Part shown: one piece after another, positions 39,513 to 48,670 of the stretch
How positions within the stretch are numbered: the first letter of the stretch is position 1
How the letters are laid out: every line of letters begins with the position of its first letter
DNA from: Hymenobacter sediminicola
GTDB lineage: Bacteria > Bacteroidota > Bacteroidia > Cytophagales > Hymenobacteraceae
Direction of reading: 5' to 3'
Length of the DNA: 64,000 bases
NCBI RefSeq assembly: GCF_014250515.1
Contig: NZ_CP060202.1
Location: 124,001 to 188,000, forward strand
Position numbers and translations under genes: made by a program
Notes under the pieces: model-generated
Told to the model about the DNA's origin: nothing
Databases searched by the model: none
Seen by the model: the letters and a program-made list of their open reading frames with translations, nothing else

Positions 39513-40774
39513 GCGAGCAGCATTTCGGCCACTTCGCGGCCGGTAGCCATGGCGGCATTCAATGAAGGATAGGCCGTGTAGTCGCCGCAGCGGTAGAGGG
39601 TGCTAGTGAGGCGCAGCTCCTGGCAGGGCGGTTGGCCGCCAGGGTACACGGGTAGCGCATGCGGCAGGTCATAGGTGCGTAGGTGCTGCCACCGGGCTAC
39701 TTCTTCCCCGAACCACAGCATCAGCTCCGCGCGGAGCAAGGCGGTAAGCGTGGTTTCGGGTAAGCCATGTTCGCCGTGGGTGCTTACTGAAACCAGCGTG
39801 CGGCCCTCCGGCGCATAGTCCGGCGCCACATCAGAAGGGAAGCTTACGTTGTGGGCCAACTGGCCCGGCATGGCGTTCAGGCGCAGCAGCCTGTCCTGGC
39901 GGCCGGGCGAGGAAGGCGCCGAGAAATACGTGCAAGTGGTGCGCCGCCAGGCCGTGGCATGCAACTGCGGCAGATGCGGGAGCAACCGGGCCGTAGTGTT
40001 GCCATCGGTAGCTACCACTATGGCTGCCGCCTCCAGCGTTTCGCCGCCGCGCAGCCGGACGGTAGTGCCTTCTACGGCTTCGGCGGGCGTGTTGAGGCGC
40101 ACGGTGCCAGCAGGCAGGCGTTGGGCCAGCTGCTCCGGAATCTGCTGCATGCCCAGCGCCGGCACGGCAGCTTCGCCCTCGATAAACTGTTGATAGACAA
40201 ACTCAAAGAAATTGCTGCCCGTGCTCAAGCCCCGGTCGAGGAACACGCCCCCGAAGAACGGCCGGAAGAAACTGTCGATGATATGCTCGCTCCAGCCGTA
40301 GCGCCGCAGAAACGTGAGCGTGTCGGTGGAAGGACGCGCCAGGAGCTCCTCGCTGCCGCGTCGGCTTACGTGCTGGGCCAAGCTGGCAATGCGCAACTTG
40401 TCAGGAAGGCTACCAATGGGCGACACGGCCGCCGACAGGGCCGCGGCCGGCTGGCGCAACGGGTTGCGCAGCGTCGTTTCCTGGCCCGAAGCCAGCCGGA
40501 TAACGGCTCCGGATTGAAACGCTTTTAGATTCAGAGCGCCGTAGTCGAGCAGCCGCTGCACTTCCGGATACTTGGTGAGCAGTATCTGAAAGCCATGGTC
40601 GAGGCGGAAGCCGTCGGGTGTTACATCGGTCCGGACGCGGCCCCCTACGGCTTCTGCGGCTTCCAGCACCACCACGGCGCGGCCGGCGCGGTGCAGGTAG
40701 TTGGCGCAGGTGAGGCCGGCCATGCCAGCCCCGATAATAACAATAGGCGCGGAAGAGGAATCAGGAGTAGTCAT
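39509..40774 (-). CDS. FAD-dependent amine-oxidase-like oxidoreductase
   Basis: 421 residues from the ATG at 40774. A Rossmann FAD motif (IVIIGAGMAGLTCANYLHRAGRAVVVLEAAEAVGGRVRTD, about 10-48) is followed by DGFRLDHGFQILLTKYPEV and a long helical and beta region. At the C terminus, YRCGDYTAYPSLNAAMATGREVAEMLL matches the second FAD-binding motif with GD. It resembles phytoene desaturase and protoporphyrinogen oxidase families. There is no carotenoid or heme gene nearby. The stop overlaps xth by 4 bases. Confidence 0.88.
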   Translation of the reverse strand: MTTPDSSSAPIVIIGAGMAGLTCANYLHRAGRAVVVLEAAEAVGGRVRTDVTPDGFRLDHGFQILLTKYPEVQRLLDYGALNLKAFQSGAVIRLASGQETTLRNPLRQPAAALSAAVSPIGSLPDKLRIASLAQHVSRRGSEELLARPSTDTLTFLRRYGWSEHIIDSFFRPFFGGVFLDRGLSTGSNFFEFVYQQFIEGEAAVPALGMQQIPEQLAQRLPAGTVRLNTPAEAVEGTTVRLRGGETLEAAAIVVATDGNTTARLLPHLPQLHATAWRRTTCTYFSAPSSPGRQDRLLRLNAMPGQLAHNVSFPSDVAPDYAPEGRTLVSVSTHGEHGLPETTLTALLRAELMLWFGEEVARWQHLRTYDLPHALPVYPGGQPPCQELRLTSTLYRCGDYTAYPSLNAAMATGREVAEMLLA

Positions 40775-40830
40775 ATCAGCCCCAAACTCCAAAACCGGCT
40801 CGAAGGTTAGGAAACCAGCCGGAAGCCCGA

Positions 40831-41595
40831 CTATTCAGCGGCCGGACAGGGCGGGCCCAACTCATAGGCTTCGGCCTTGCTGTAAGTGTCCCAGTCGGCC
40901 AGGTCCAGGCGCGACTCGTCCCGGTACGACTCCATCTGTTCGATAAGTATGCCGCTACGGAAGTGCCCCTTCATGAATGTTTCTCTCGCTACAAGGCTTT
41001 GGTCGGATAATCTGCGCAACTGCCAGCGGCCATCAGGAATGCCTTGTACCACGGCACCCCGCAACTCCATACCGATTTCCCGGCGGTACCACGTGCCGTT
41101 GCCATCCTTCACCAACTGCTGGCCCGACTCTTCCCAGAACTGCTGAATCAGTGGGTCCTGGCCGTTGCGGAAACTCAGAATCTGGCGTGGCTTTCCTGAC
41201 GGGTACCAGTAGGCCCAGTCACCCACTTGCCGCCCAGCCATGTAGCGCCCGCGCGCGGCCAGCTCGCCGGTAGCATGGTAGGTTTCGAACACGCCTTCCT
41301 TGCGGCCTTCGCGGTAGGAGCCCTGTAGCAGCAGCAGGTTGTTGGTCATGCGGTAGTCGCGCACGTAGCCCATGAAACGGCCGGCACTATCGAGGCGAGT
41401 GTGGCGGCGGATGGTAGCGCAGCCCGGCGGGGTCAGAAGGTAGTCTTCGGAATAGAAGAAGCCTACGCTGTCTTTGCCCAGCACCCGGTAGCACTGGTCA
41501 AGCGAAGCTTTTGCTGGCAGGCTTCGCTGGGCCCACGCTGCCGAACCGGTAAGCAGCAAGGCACTAATCAGTAAAGCTGGCCGGCAGTTACTCAT
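40831..41595 (-). CDS. Exported MORN-repeat (YwqK-like) protein
   Basis: 254 residues from the ATG at 41595, with a signal peptide ending GSAAWAQ. The middle part has MORN-like repeats of about 22 residues (LQGSYREGRKEGVFETYHATGELAARGRYMAGRQVGDWAYWYPSGKPRQILSFRNG, then GTWYRREIGMELRGAVVQGIPDGRWQL). Related proteins are called YwqK family antitoxins, but that name rests on one Bacillus locus. It is probably periplasmic or outer-membrane. The next gene on this strand is a lipoprotein 47 bases upstream. Confidence 0.8.
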   Translation of the reverse strand: MSNCRPALLISALLLTGSAAWAQRSLPAKASLDQCYRVLGKDSVGFFYSEDYLLTPPGCATIRRHTRLDSAGRFMGYVRDYRMTNNLLLLQGSYREGRKEGVFETYHATGELAARGRYMAGRQVGDWAYWYPSGKPRQILSFRNGQDPLIQQFWEESGQQLVKDGNGTWYRREIGMELRGAVVQGIPDGRWQLRRLSDQSLVARETFMKGHFRSGILIEQMESYRDESRLDLADWDTYSKAEAYELGPPCPAAE

Positions 41596-41642
41596 GAATA
41601 GCATCATACTGGAGATAGGCAGCAGATTGGATAGCCAACTAA

Positions 41643-42320
41643 TCAACGTGTCGTGCGATGCCGCGGCAGCTTGCGGGTTTTCATGGTCCAGAATTCGGCC
41701 ACGCCGGGGCGCTTTAGGGTCAGGCGCCAAGCGCCCATGCTCTGGCCCAGCGCGTAGCCGGTAGCCTGGTCCTGCGGGTACTGCTTTTGGATGAGGGCGT
41801 AGTCAGCATTACGGATGTCTTGGCCTACTTCGCCGTGGCAGCGCAGGCATAGCGCATCATTTATCGTAATAGGGCGCTGATAGAAGAAGGTTTCAGTGTT
41901 GGGGCGCGCAATTTGGCGGGCAGTATCGGGCTGCAGGTCAGCGGTTGTAAGCTCGGCTAGGTGTGCTGAGTTGCGCGGTTTGCTGCTTACGCGCCGTACG
42001 CTGGCCTGCAGGGTTTTCGCCACCGAGTCTACGGCCGGAAAGGTTTCGGGGCGGCAGTAGGGTAGGGCCGCTGCTATGCCGCCCTGAGCCAGTTTCTCGG
42101 TGAGTACGCGGAGCAGTTCCCGGTCGGCGTGGCGTGTGAGTGAGTCGCCGGACCAGCGCGTAGCGCGCAGCAGGTCTTCGGGCATAATGCGCTTCACCTG
42201 CCAGTTCTCTGCCTCTATGCCAATGCGTTGGCTTTCTTTAAGGTGCTCAATCTGGTCGGGGCGGCAGGCAGCCGAGAGCAGCAACAGGGCCGCTCCGGCG
42301 GCGCGAAACAGGTGACGCAT
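41643..42320 (-). CDS. Tll0287-like (DUF3365) lipoprotein with one heme c motif
   Basis: 225 residues from the ATG at 42320, with a lipoprotein signal (LLLSAAC, Cys19). The region ALPYCRPETFPAVDSVAKTLQASVRRVSSKPRNSAHLAE resembles the Tll0287 sensor-like domain. A single CLRCH heme c attachment motif stands near residue 155. It is likely a heme- or redox-sensing protein in the envelope, or an electron carrier. No cytochrome c maturation gene or oxidase lies nearby. It may be cotranscribed with the MORN-repeat gene below it (47 bases). Confidence 0.82.
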   Translation of the reverse strand: MRHLFRAAGAALLLLSAACRPDQIEHLKESQRIGIEAENWQVKRIMPEDLLRATRWSGDSLTRHADRELLRVLTEKLAQGGIAAALPYCRPETFPAVDSVAKTLQASVRRVSSKPRNSAHLAELTTADLQPDTARQIARPNTETFFYQRPITINDALCLRCHGEVGQDIRNADYALIQKQYPQDQATGYALGQSMGAWRLTLKRPGVAEFWTMKTRKLPRHRTTR

Positions 42321-42496
42321 GGCGAAAGACGATGGAAAGGAGGGGCAAGATAAACAAGCCACGCCGCCGTTAGGTTAGCCTACCCAGACTTCGTCACGAG
42401 CAGCAGATAGGCAGCAACGTAGTTGCTTTTCGCGGGCCTGCGGCAGCGTCTCTGCATTCCGGAACCGGCACCCCTGGCACGCGTGTTTGTTTTCAG

Positions 42497-42504
42497 TACC
42501 TTTG
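42497..42504 (+). promoter_or_regulatory. -7 element TACCTTTG of prfA
   Basis: Exact TAnnTTTG match, 30 bases upstream of the prfA ATG. No good -33 element is visible at the expected spacing. Confidence 0.45.
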
Positions 42505-42534
42505 CAGTTGCAAATACAATTCCCTGAAGGCAAG

Positions 42535-43605
42535 ATGCTAGATAAACTGGAGGCCATTCAACAGCGCTTCAACGACGTGAGCGAACTGCTGACGCAGCCC
42601 GACGCCATGAGCGACATGAAGCGTTTCAAGACGCTGAACAAGGAATACAAGGACCTCGGCAAAATTGTGACCGAGTATAAGGCCTACCAGAACGTGCTGG
42701 CCAACATCGACGGCGCCAAAGAAGTCATTGCTACCGAAAAGGACGAAGACTTCCGCCAGATGGCCAAGGATGAGCTGGAAAGCCTCTATCCGGAGCAGGA
42801 GCGCCTGGAAACCGTTATCAAAGAGCTGCTTATTCCCAAAGACCCCAACGATTCCAAGGATGTTATCATGGAAATCCGGGCCGGAGCGGGCGGCGACGAG
42901 GCAGCTATTTTCGCCGGCGACCTGCAGCGTATGTACATGCGCTACGCCGAGAAGCACAACCTGAAAATGGACCTCATTGATGCCACCGAAGGCACTTCGG
43001 GGGGCTACAAAGAAATTATTCTGGCCCTGAAAGGCGAGGACGTGTACGGCAAGCTCAAGTTTGAGTCGGGTGTGCACCGCGTGCAGCGCGTGCCGGCCAC
43101 CGAAACCCAGGGCCGCATTCACACTTCCGTGGCCTCCATTGTGGTGATGCCGGAAGCGGAAGAGTTGGACGTGCAGATTGACATGAACGATGTCCGTAAA
43201 GACCTCTTCATGTCGTCGGGCCCGGGCGGACAGTCCGTAAACACTACCTATTCGGCCGTGCGTCTCACTCACTTGCCTACAGGCCTCGTGGCGCAGTGCC
43301 AGGACCAGAAGTCGCAGCTCAAAAACTTCGATAAGGCGCTGCAGGTACTTCGCTCTCGCCTCTACGAAATTGAGCTGGCCAAGAAAAACGAAGCCGAAGG
43401 CGCTGCCCGCAAAAATATGATTGGCGGCGGTGACCGGTCCGATAAAATACGCACCTACAACTACCCGCAGGGCCGCGTAACCGACCACCGCATCGGCTTC
43501 ACGGTATACAACCTGGCTAGCGTAATGGACGGCAACATCGACGACTTCGTGGAGCAGCTACGCCTCGCAGAAAGTGCTGAGCGTCTGAAGGAAGGCGTTT
43601 CGTAA
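42535..43605 (+). CDS. prfA: Peptide chain release factor 1
   Basis: 356 residues from the ATG at 42535. The catalytic GGQ motif (FMSSGPGGQSVNTT, about 230) and the PxT anticodon-like tripeptide (RVPATETQGRIHTS) identify RF1, which reads UAA and UAG; the RF2 SPF motif is absent. All domains from N-terminal coiled coil to the C-terminal tail are present at normal length. It is monocistronic, with a -7 element 30 bases upstream and a palindromic repeat just after it. An antisense frame of 316 codons is a shadow. Confidence 0.98.
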   Translation: MLDKLEAIQQRFNDVSELLTQPDAMSDMKRFKTLNKEYKDLGKIVTEYKAYQNVLANIDGAKEVIATEKDEDFRQMAKDELESLYPEQERLETVIKELLIPKDPNDSKDVIMEIRAGAGGDEAAIFAGDLQRMYMRYAEKHNLKMDLIDATEGTSGGYKEIILALKGEDVYGKLKFESGVHRVQRVPATETQGRIHTSVASIVVMPEAEELDVQIDMNDVRKDLFMSSGPGGQSVNTTYSAVRLTHLPTGLVAQCQDQKSQLKNFDKALQVLRSRLYEIELAKKNEAEGAARKNMIGGGDRSDKIRTYNYPQGRVTDHRIGFTVYNLASVMDGNIDDFVEQLRLAESAERLKEGVS

Positions 43606-43626
43606 TTTATTGCTGATCTACTCGTT

Positions 43627-43730
43627 CTGTCATCCTGAGCGGAGCGAAGGACCTTATCACGCCAGACGAGTTGTTGTATTGACAACCGTTTAGTTGATGC
43701 GAGAATCCTTTGCTCCGCTCAGGATGAACT
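43627..43730. repeat. Long palindromic repeat, copy 2 (REP/MITE-like)
   Basis: Left arm CTGTCATCCTGAGCGGAGCG... (43627-43661) pairs with GCTCCGCTCAGGATGA (43712-43727) and more distal parts. The left arm shares CTGTCATCCTGAGC and GAAGGACC with copy 1 at 38638, and both end TCACG. It lies between prfA and the beta-helix lipoprotein gene. Confidence 0.75.
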
Positions 43731-43751
43731 TGTTTATATAAGTTGCTGCGT

Positions 43752-45269
43752 ATGCGCTTTTTACTCCCGTTGCTGCTCATCTGCTCGGCCCTGCTGTGCC
43801 TGCTACCCGGCTGCGAACCGAAGGAAGACCTGCTCACCACCGACGCCAGCGCCAAGCTGGAATTCTCACGTGATACGGTCATCTTCGATACTGTTTTTGC
43901 GCAGGTCGGTACCGTCAGCAAGCGCCTGTGGGTGTACAACCGCAACAACCGCGCAGTAAAGGTGGACCAGATCCGGCTGTCTGATACCAACCCCGGCACC
44001 TATTCACTTATTATTAACGGTGATGAACGGCAGGCGGCAGCTGGCCTCGAAATTCGGGGCAATGACAGCCTGCTTATTCTGGTGAAGGCTAAGCTCGGGC
44101 CTAGCAACCTGACCAACAGACCCTTCCTGGTAACGGATCAACTCCTGTTTACAACCAACGGCAACGAGCAGGACGTGAAGCTGGTTGCCTACGGCCAGAA
44201 TGCGTATTTCCACGGTCCGGAAGAGCGAATCAGCCGCAACACTACGTGGCCCAAAAACCGGCCGCACGTTATTTATGGCGTAGTGGTGGTGGATGCCGGT
44301 GTCACGCTGCGCATTCAGCCGGGCACCCGCATCTATTCTCATGCCGGCGCGGCGCTGGTTGTGCGTGGCACGCTGCTGATCAACGAAAACACTACGCCTG
44401 CCACCGAGCTGGCTCCCAACGATACGGCCACATTCGTGCGCTTCCAAGGCGACCGGCTGGAACCTTTCTATGCCGAAATTCCCGGGCAATGGGGTGGCAT
44501 TCAGTTTGATGCCAGCAGCCGCAATAGCGTGGTGAACTTCACGGAAATCAAGAATGCTGCGTTTGGGCTGGTCATTGCCAACGTCCGCAACCAGTTGCCG
44601 CACCCGCTGGTCACGGTTAGCAACTCTATATTCCGCAATATTTCCGGCGCAAATCTGTCCTTCAATGGCAACGGCAACGGGGCTGGCATCATTGGGCTTT
44701 CCGGCGACTTCAATCTGACCAACTGCTTGTTTACCAACTGCGGCGAATACGCCATTCTTGGTATTGGGGGCGGTGCTTATACATTGAACTACTGCACTAT
44801 AGCCAACTATACGCCACAATTTCAGCGCAAAACTCCTTCTCTATTCTTCACCACGGAGCCTGCTTCCGACGAGCCGCTCATCAGCCAAATTACGGCCAGC
44901 ATCAGCATTCGTAACTCTATTGTGTGGGGCTCCATCACGGAGGAGCTTACTTTCGAAAACAGCGACCAATACCGCAACAACATCAGCGTCCGTAATAGTC
45001 TGCTTCGCACCCGGGATTACGCCGGGGCGAGTGATGCAGCCGGCAAACCGGGGTTAGGCAATCCGGCGTTGAGCAACATCCTGAACGAAAGCCCCCGGTT
45101 TAAACGCACTCCGGAAACGGTGAACGACCGGTACGACTACCGTCTCGATACCTTGTCGCCAGCCAGCAACAAAGCAGTATATAACTCCGCTATACCGCGC
45201 GACCTACTGTTCAAAACCCGTAGCACAACTGCGCCCGACTTGGGAGCCTACGAGCGGGTAAACCCGTAG
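43752..45269 (+). CDS. Beta-helix lipoprotein of unknown function
   Basis: 505 residues from the ATG at 43752; the frame begins at a TTG three codons earlier. Lipoprotein signal LLCLLPGC, Cys20 region. The first 200 residues are beta-sandwich-like (AKLEFSRDTVIFDTVFAQVGTVSKRLWVYNRNN), then a right-handed beta-helix pattern with VTLRIQPGTRIYSHAGAALVVRGTLLINE, NSVVNFTEIKNAAFGLVIANVRN and NLTNCLFTNCGEYAILG. No catalytic motif was recognised. It is likely outer-membrane anchored. The next gene begins 4 bases after its stop. Confidence 0.8.
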   Translation: MRFLLPLLLICSALLCLLPGCEPKEDLLTTDASAKLEFSRDTVIFDTVFAQVGTVSKRLWVYNRNNRAVKVDQIRLSDTNPGTYSLIINGDERQAAAGLEIRGNDSLLILVKAKLGPSNLTNRPFLVTDQLLFTTNGNEQDVKLVAYGQNAYFHGPEERISRNTTWPKNRPHVIYGVVVVDAGVTLRIQPGTRIYSHAGAALVVRGTLLINENTTPATELAPNDTATFVRFQGDRLEPFYAEIPGQWGGIQFDASSRNSVVNFTEIKNAAFGLVIANVRNQLPHPLVTVSNSIFRNISGANLSFNGNGNGAGIIGLSGDFNLTNCLFTNCGEYAILGIGGGAYTLNYCTIANYTPQFQRKTPSLFFTTEPASDEPLISQITASISIRNSIVWGSITEELTFENSDQYRNNISVRNSLLRTRDYAGASDAAGKPGLGNPALSNILNESPRFKRTPETVNDRYDYRLDTLSPASNKAVYNSAIPRDLLFKTRSTTAPDLGAYERVNP

Positions 45270-45273
45270 CCTG

Positions 45274-45699
45274 ATGGTATATATCCAGAAACGACTGCGC
45301 CTTCCGGCTGTGCGGCGGGGCTTTCACCTTGTTACTGACTTGTTGGTAGCCGAACTCCCGGAACTAGAGCGGCTGCGGGTGGGCACGGCGCACTTTTTCA
45401 TTCAGCATACCTCCGCCAGCCTTACCATCAACGAAAATGCCGACCCCACGGTGCGCCAGGATTTCGAGGCGTATTTCAACCATACGGTGCCTGAAAACGC
45501 GCCCTATTTCCGCCACACGCAGGAAGGCCCCGATGATATGCCTGCTCACCTGAAGGCCGCCATGCTGGGCCATGCCGTAAGCATCCCGATAACCAATGGA
45601 GAACTGGCACTGGGCACTTGGCAGGGCATCTATCTGGGGGAGCACCGCAACCAGGGTGGGCGGCGCTGGGTGGTGGCTACTCTGATGGGAGCGGAGTAG
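45274..45699 (+). CDS. yjbQ: YjbQ family protein (secondary thiamine-phosphate synthase)
   Basis: 141 residues. AHFFIQHTSASLTINENADPTVRQDFE and GHAVSIPITNGELALGTWQGIYLGEHRNQGGRRWVVATL are the two YjbQ/UPF0047 motifs with the conserved HTSA and GTWQG. Members can replace ThiE weakly, and their true role is unknown. It starts 4 bases after the beta-helix lipoprotein, so they may be read together. Confidence 0.92.
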   Translation: MVYIQKRLRLPAVRRGFHLVTDLLVAELPELERLRVGTAHFFIQHTSASLTINENADPTVRQDFEAYFNHTVPENAPYFRHTQEGPDDMPAHLKAAMLGHAVSIPITNGELALGTWQGIYLGEHRNQGGRRWVVATLMGAE

Positions 45700-45791
45700 A
45701 ATAACACTGGCATCACGCAGAATATTTGTGGGTTAGGCAGGCCGCCGCTGGCGCTTTTGCGTATGCAGGCAAAAGTTTTGCTGTTGCCATC

Positions 45792-46379
45792 ATGCTTTCT
45801 ACTCTGTTCTTATCTGCTTCCAAAGCCCTGCCCGCCGCGCTGCTCTACAGTGCGCTGGGCCTGCTGGGCTGTGGCATGGAGGACACCAGCCGTATGGTAG
45901 GAGCTTCAGACCCAAAGCCGGTGCAGCGGCAGCAAGCAAAGCCTGCTGTACGCAAGCAGCCTTCGGCTCCTAAAGCTGTCTGCACTCTCACCAATGATAC
46001 ATTGGCCGGGCAGCCTTTTGGGGCTGAGCCAACAGTGGAAGAACTGATGCGGGCCGGCGCCAAAGTCAGCTCCCGCAAGCCGTTTGCTAACTTGCACGTA
46101 GCCGGCCAGATGGATACCATCCTCACGCTGCGCCACCAAGGCAACCAGTTTGAGTTTTACCGCACGTTTGAGAAAGACCTGCTGCGCCAGGCGGTTATCA
46201 CCAATTTCCGGCCGAGCTACGGGCAGCGGCTGCGGGCTACTCTCACCGAGTCGACGAGGCAGAACGGTGGCCCTTGCAACCAGCTTCGCATCCGGGACAC
46301 AGAACGCGCGAACAACGTGTCGGCGACCTTTACGGCTGGCCAGCCCAGCGTAGCCCGTGTGCAGCCTTACTGGGACTAA
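45792..46379 (+). CDS. Lipoprotein of unknown function
   Basis: 195 residues from the ATG at 45792. Signal with lipobox LGLLGC, then a basic, Gln/Lys/Pro-rich linker (DPKPVQRQQAKPAVRKQPSAPKA). The globular part (VCTLTNDTLAGQPFGAEPTVEELMRAGAKVSS, LHVAGQMDTILTLRHQGNQFEFYRTFEKDLLRQAVI) is beta-rich and has two cysteines (VCTLT and GPCNQ) that could pair. It is not recognised as a known family. Convergent with the following lipoprotein gene. Confidence 0.72.
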   Translation: MLSTLFLSASKALPAALLYSALGLLGCGMEDTSRMVGASDPKPVQRQQAKPAVRKQPSAPKAVCTLTNDTLAGQPFGAEPTVEELMRAGAKVSSRKPFANLHVAGQMDTILTLRHQGNQFEFYRTFEKDLLRQAVITNFRPSYGQRLRATLTESTRQNGGPCNQLRIRDTERANNVSATFTAGQPSVARVQPYWD

Positions 46380-46388
46380 ACGCTGCGG

Positions 46389-46985
46389 TTAGCGTACTAC
46401 CTTCACTCGTACTGAGTAGCGTACTGTGTCGAAGAGCACGAGCTTTTGCACGCCCTGCACACTATATTCTGCCAGCTGGCCATTAAGTATGCTCAGGCGC
46501 AGACGCTTCTGGCTATAGAATAATGGATTGTCCTGCCGGATAACAGCGGCTAGCTCCTGCGTGGGGCTAGCGGTGGCTGTTGCGGCAGCATTACCAATCA
46601 CCAGCAGCGCCACGGGCGCTTCCGTACTTGGCTTCAGCTTGTAAGTACTGACACCGTCAGGGGTATTGTACGAGGCTGAAACAGATTTGGAGTAGGCACC
46701 CCGAAGGGCCGGCTTGTTGATATCGGCTTGGTAAAAAATCTGCAACTCCTTGCTCCAGTCGGTTTTCGTGACCCGGGTGGTGTCAGTGGTGCCGTTGCGC
46801 AGCTGCACCTGTTTCTCCACCACCGGCTGTTGCTGATTGAGGCGTGCTACCTGCCCATCCAGCAAGCCTTTCACGTCAAAGTAGTCGGGCTTGCGGTTGG
46901 CTGGGTTGGGGCGCACGGTGGCCTCTTCCGGCCCGCAGGCTGCAAGCAACAGTAGCGCCGCCATGGCCCAGCCGCGGTTAGGCAC
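46389..46985 (-). CDS. Lipoprotein of unknown function
   Basis: 198 residues from a GTG at 46985, overlapping the end of gpmI by 8 bases; an ATG at 46964 would leave a signal too short. The lipobox is LLLLAAC (Cys17). The mature part is a beta-rich domain (YFDVKGLLDGQVARLNQQQPVVEKQVQLRNG, TDWSKELQIFYQADINKPALRGAYS, QKRLRLSILNGQLAEYSVQGVQKLVLFDTVRYSVRVKVV). No family is recognised. The overlap suggests coexpression with gpmI. Confidence 0.75.
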   Translation of the reverse strand: MPNRGWAMAALLLLAACGPEEATVRPNPANRKPDYFDVKGLLDGQVARLNQQQPVVEKQVQLRNGTTDTTRVTKTDWSKELQIFYQADINKPALRGAYSKSVSASYNTPDGVSTYKLKPSTEAPVALLVIGNAAATATASPTQELAAVIRQDNPLFYSQKRLRLSILNGQLAEYSVQGVQKLVLFDTVRYSVRVKVVR

Positions 46986-48525
46986 CGGGAGTGGCGTCAG
47001 GTTGGAGCAGGCTCTGGCCCGTCATGTCGGCGGGCTGTGGCAGACCCATCAGAGCCAGAACGGTAGGCGCAATGTCGCCGAGCTTACCATCTGTGAGGGT
47101 GCCGTGGTAGTTGTTGTCGGCCAGAATGCAGGGTACCAGATTGGTGGTGTGGGCCGTGTTGGGCGAGCCGTCGGCATTCACCATAAACTCGGCATTGCCA
47201 TGGTCGGCAATAACGATGCAGGCATAGTCGGCAGCTAGTGCCGCTTCTACTACGTCTTTAGCGCACTGGTCTACAGCTTCTGCAGCCTTCACGGCAGCTT
47301 CAAATACGCCCGTATGGCCCACCATGTCGGTGTTAGCGAAATTGAGCACCACAAAATCAGCTGATGTAGCCTGCAGTTCCGGCACCAGCGCATCACGCAG
47401 TTCAAAGGCACTCATTTCAGGCTGCAGGTCGTAGGTAGCTACTTTGGGCGAGTTGCGCATGATGCGGGTTTCACCCTCAAACTCCTTCTCGCGGCCGCCC
47501 GAGAAGAAGAACGTTACGTGCGGGTACTTCTCAGTTTCCGCAATCCGGATCTGCTTCCTCTGATTGGCCTCTAGCACCGCACCCAAGGTGTTTTCGAGGT
47601 TGTCTTTCTCGAAAATCGGGGTGACGCCCGTAAACGTGGCGTCGTAGTTGGTCATGGTGAGATAATGCAGGTTCAGCCGGTGCATCTCAAACGCATGAAA
47701 GTCCTGTTGCGTCAGGGCCTGCGTGATTTCGCGGCCCCGGTCGGTGCGGAAGTTGAAGCACAGCACCACGTCGCCTTCCTGAATGGTGGCCAGTGGCTGC
47801 CCGTCAGCGGCTACTTTCACAATCGGCTTCAGAAATTCATCGGTCACGCCCTCCTTATAGGAGTCGAGCATGCTCTGAATCAGGTTTTGCGAAGCAGTGC
47901 CTTTGCCATTCACCAGCAGGTCATACGCCACTTTCACCCGCTCCCAGCGGTTGTCGCGGTCCATGGCATAGTAGCGCCCCACAATAGACGCAATTTTGCC
48001 GCTGGCCCCGCGCTGCAGATGCTGCTCTAGGTCATTGACGTAGCTGACGCCGCCTTTGGGGTCGGTGTCGCGGCCGTCGGTGAAGGCGTGAATGAACACA
48101 TTGTGCACATCGGCGTCATGAGCCAGCGTGCAGAGCGCCTTCAGGTGGTCGAGGTGGGAATGCACGCCGCCATCGGAGAGCAGGCCCATTAGGTGTACCG
48201 GCTTGTTGTTAGCGCGGGCGTATTCGAAAGCTTTTTCCAAGGCGGGCATGGCCGCCAGCTTCCGCTCCCGAATGGCTTTGTTGATGCGCACCAGATCCTG
48301 GTACACCACGCGGCCGGCCCCAATGTTCATGTGGCCCACTTCGGAGTTGCCCATCTGCCCGTCAGGTAAGCCTACTGCTTCGCCGGAAGCTTGCAGCTTG
48401 CTGTGCGGAAACCGCTCAAACAAAGAATCAACGAAGGGCGTGCGGGCCTTGTCGATGGCCGAAACCTCTTTGTTCTGCGCCAGTCCCCAGCCGTCCAGAA
48501 TCACCAACAATACCTGTTTGTTCAT
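46978..48525 (-). CDS. gpmI: 2,3-bisphosphoglycerate-independent phosphoglycerate mutase
   Basis: 515 residues from the ATG at 48525. The phosphatase active-site serine is Ser61 (GNSEVGHMN), with Asp11 (LDGWG) as metal ligand, followed by HLMGLLSDGGVHSHLDHL, HAFTDGRDTDP, FTGVTPIFEKDNLENTLGAVLE and VIADHGNAEFM. It is the Mn-dependent enzyme interconverting 2- and 3-phosphoglycerate in glycolysis. A -7 element TATCTTTG ends 5 bases before the ATG. The lipoprotein gene overlaps its stop. Confidence 0.97.
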   Translation of the reverse strand: MNKQVLLVILDGWGLAQNKEVSAIDKARTPFVDSLFERFPHSKLQASGEAVGLPDGQMGNSEVGHMNIGAGRVVYQDLVRINKAIRERKLAAMPALEKAFEYARANNKPVHLMGLLSDGGVHSHLDHLKALCTLAHDADVHNVFIHAFTDGRDTDPKGGVSYVNDLEQHLQRGASGKIASIVGRYYAMDRDNRWERVKVAYDLLVNGKGTASQNLIQSMLDSYKEGVTDEFLKPIVKVAADGQPLATIQEGDVVLCFNFRTDRGREITQALTQQDFHAFEMHRLNLHYLTMTNYDATFTGVTPIFEKDNLENTLGAVLEANQRKQIRIAETEKYPHVTFFFSGGREKEFEGETRIMRNSPKVATYDLQPEMSAFELRDALVPELQATSADFVVLNFANTDMVGHTGVFEAAVKAAEAVDQCAKDVVEAALAADYACIVIADHGNAEFMVNADGSPNTAHTTNLVPCILADNNYHGTLTDGKLGDIAPTVLALMGLPQPADMTGQSLLQPDATPGA

Positions 48526-48530
48526 AAGCG

Positions 48531-48538
48531 CAAAGATA
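48531..48538 (-). promoter_or_regulatory. -7 element TATCTTTG of gpmI
   Basis: Plus-strand CAAAGATA equals TATCTTTG on the minus strand, ending 5 bases before the ATG, so the transcript should begin at or next to the start codon. Confidence 0.5.
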
Positions 48539-48670
48539 GGCGGCCTGCACCGGACCGACCACATTTTCTTATCTTGGCTCCCACGGCAAAAATAACCTCA
48601 CGCCTAGAGCCTGCGTAACGGCAGCTTGGCATAATTTTCGCGCACTGGATGGTGAATTCTCTACTCTAAG

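Noticed and set aside
42538..43488. 316-codon frame antisense to prfA
   Set aside because: Lies fully inside prfA, has no recognisable product and no independent promoter.
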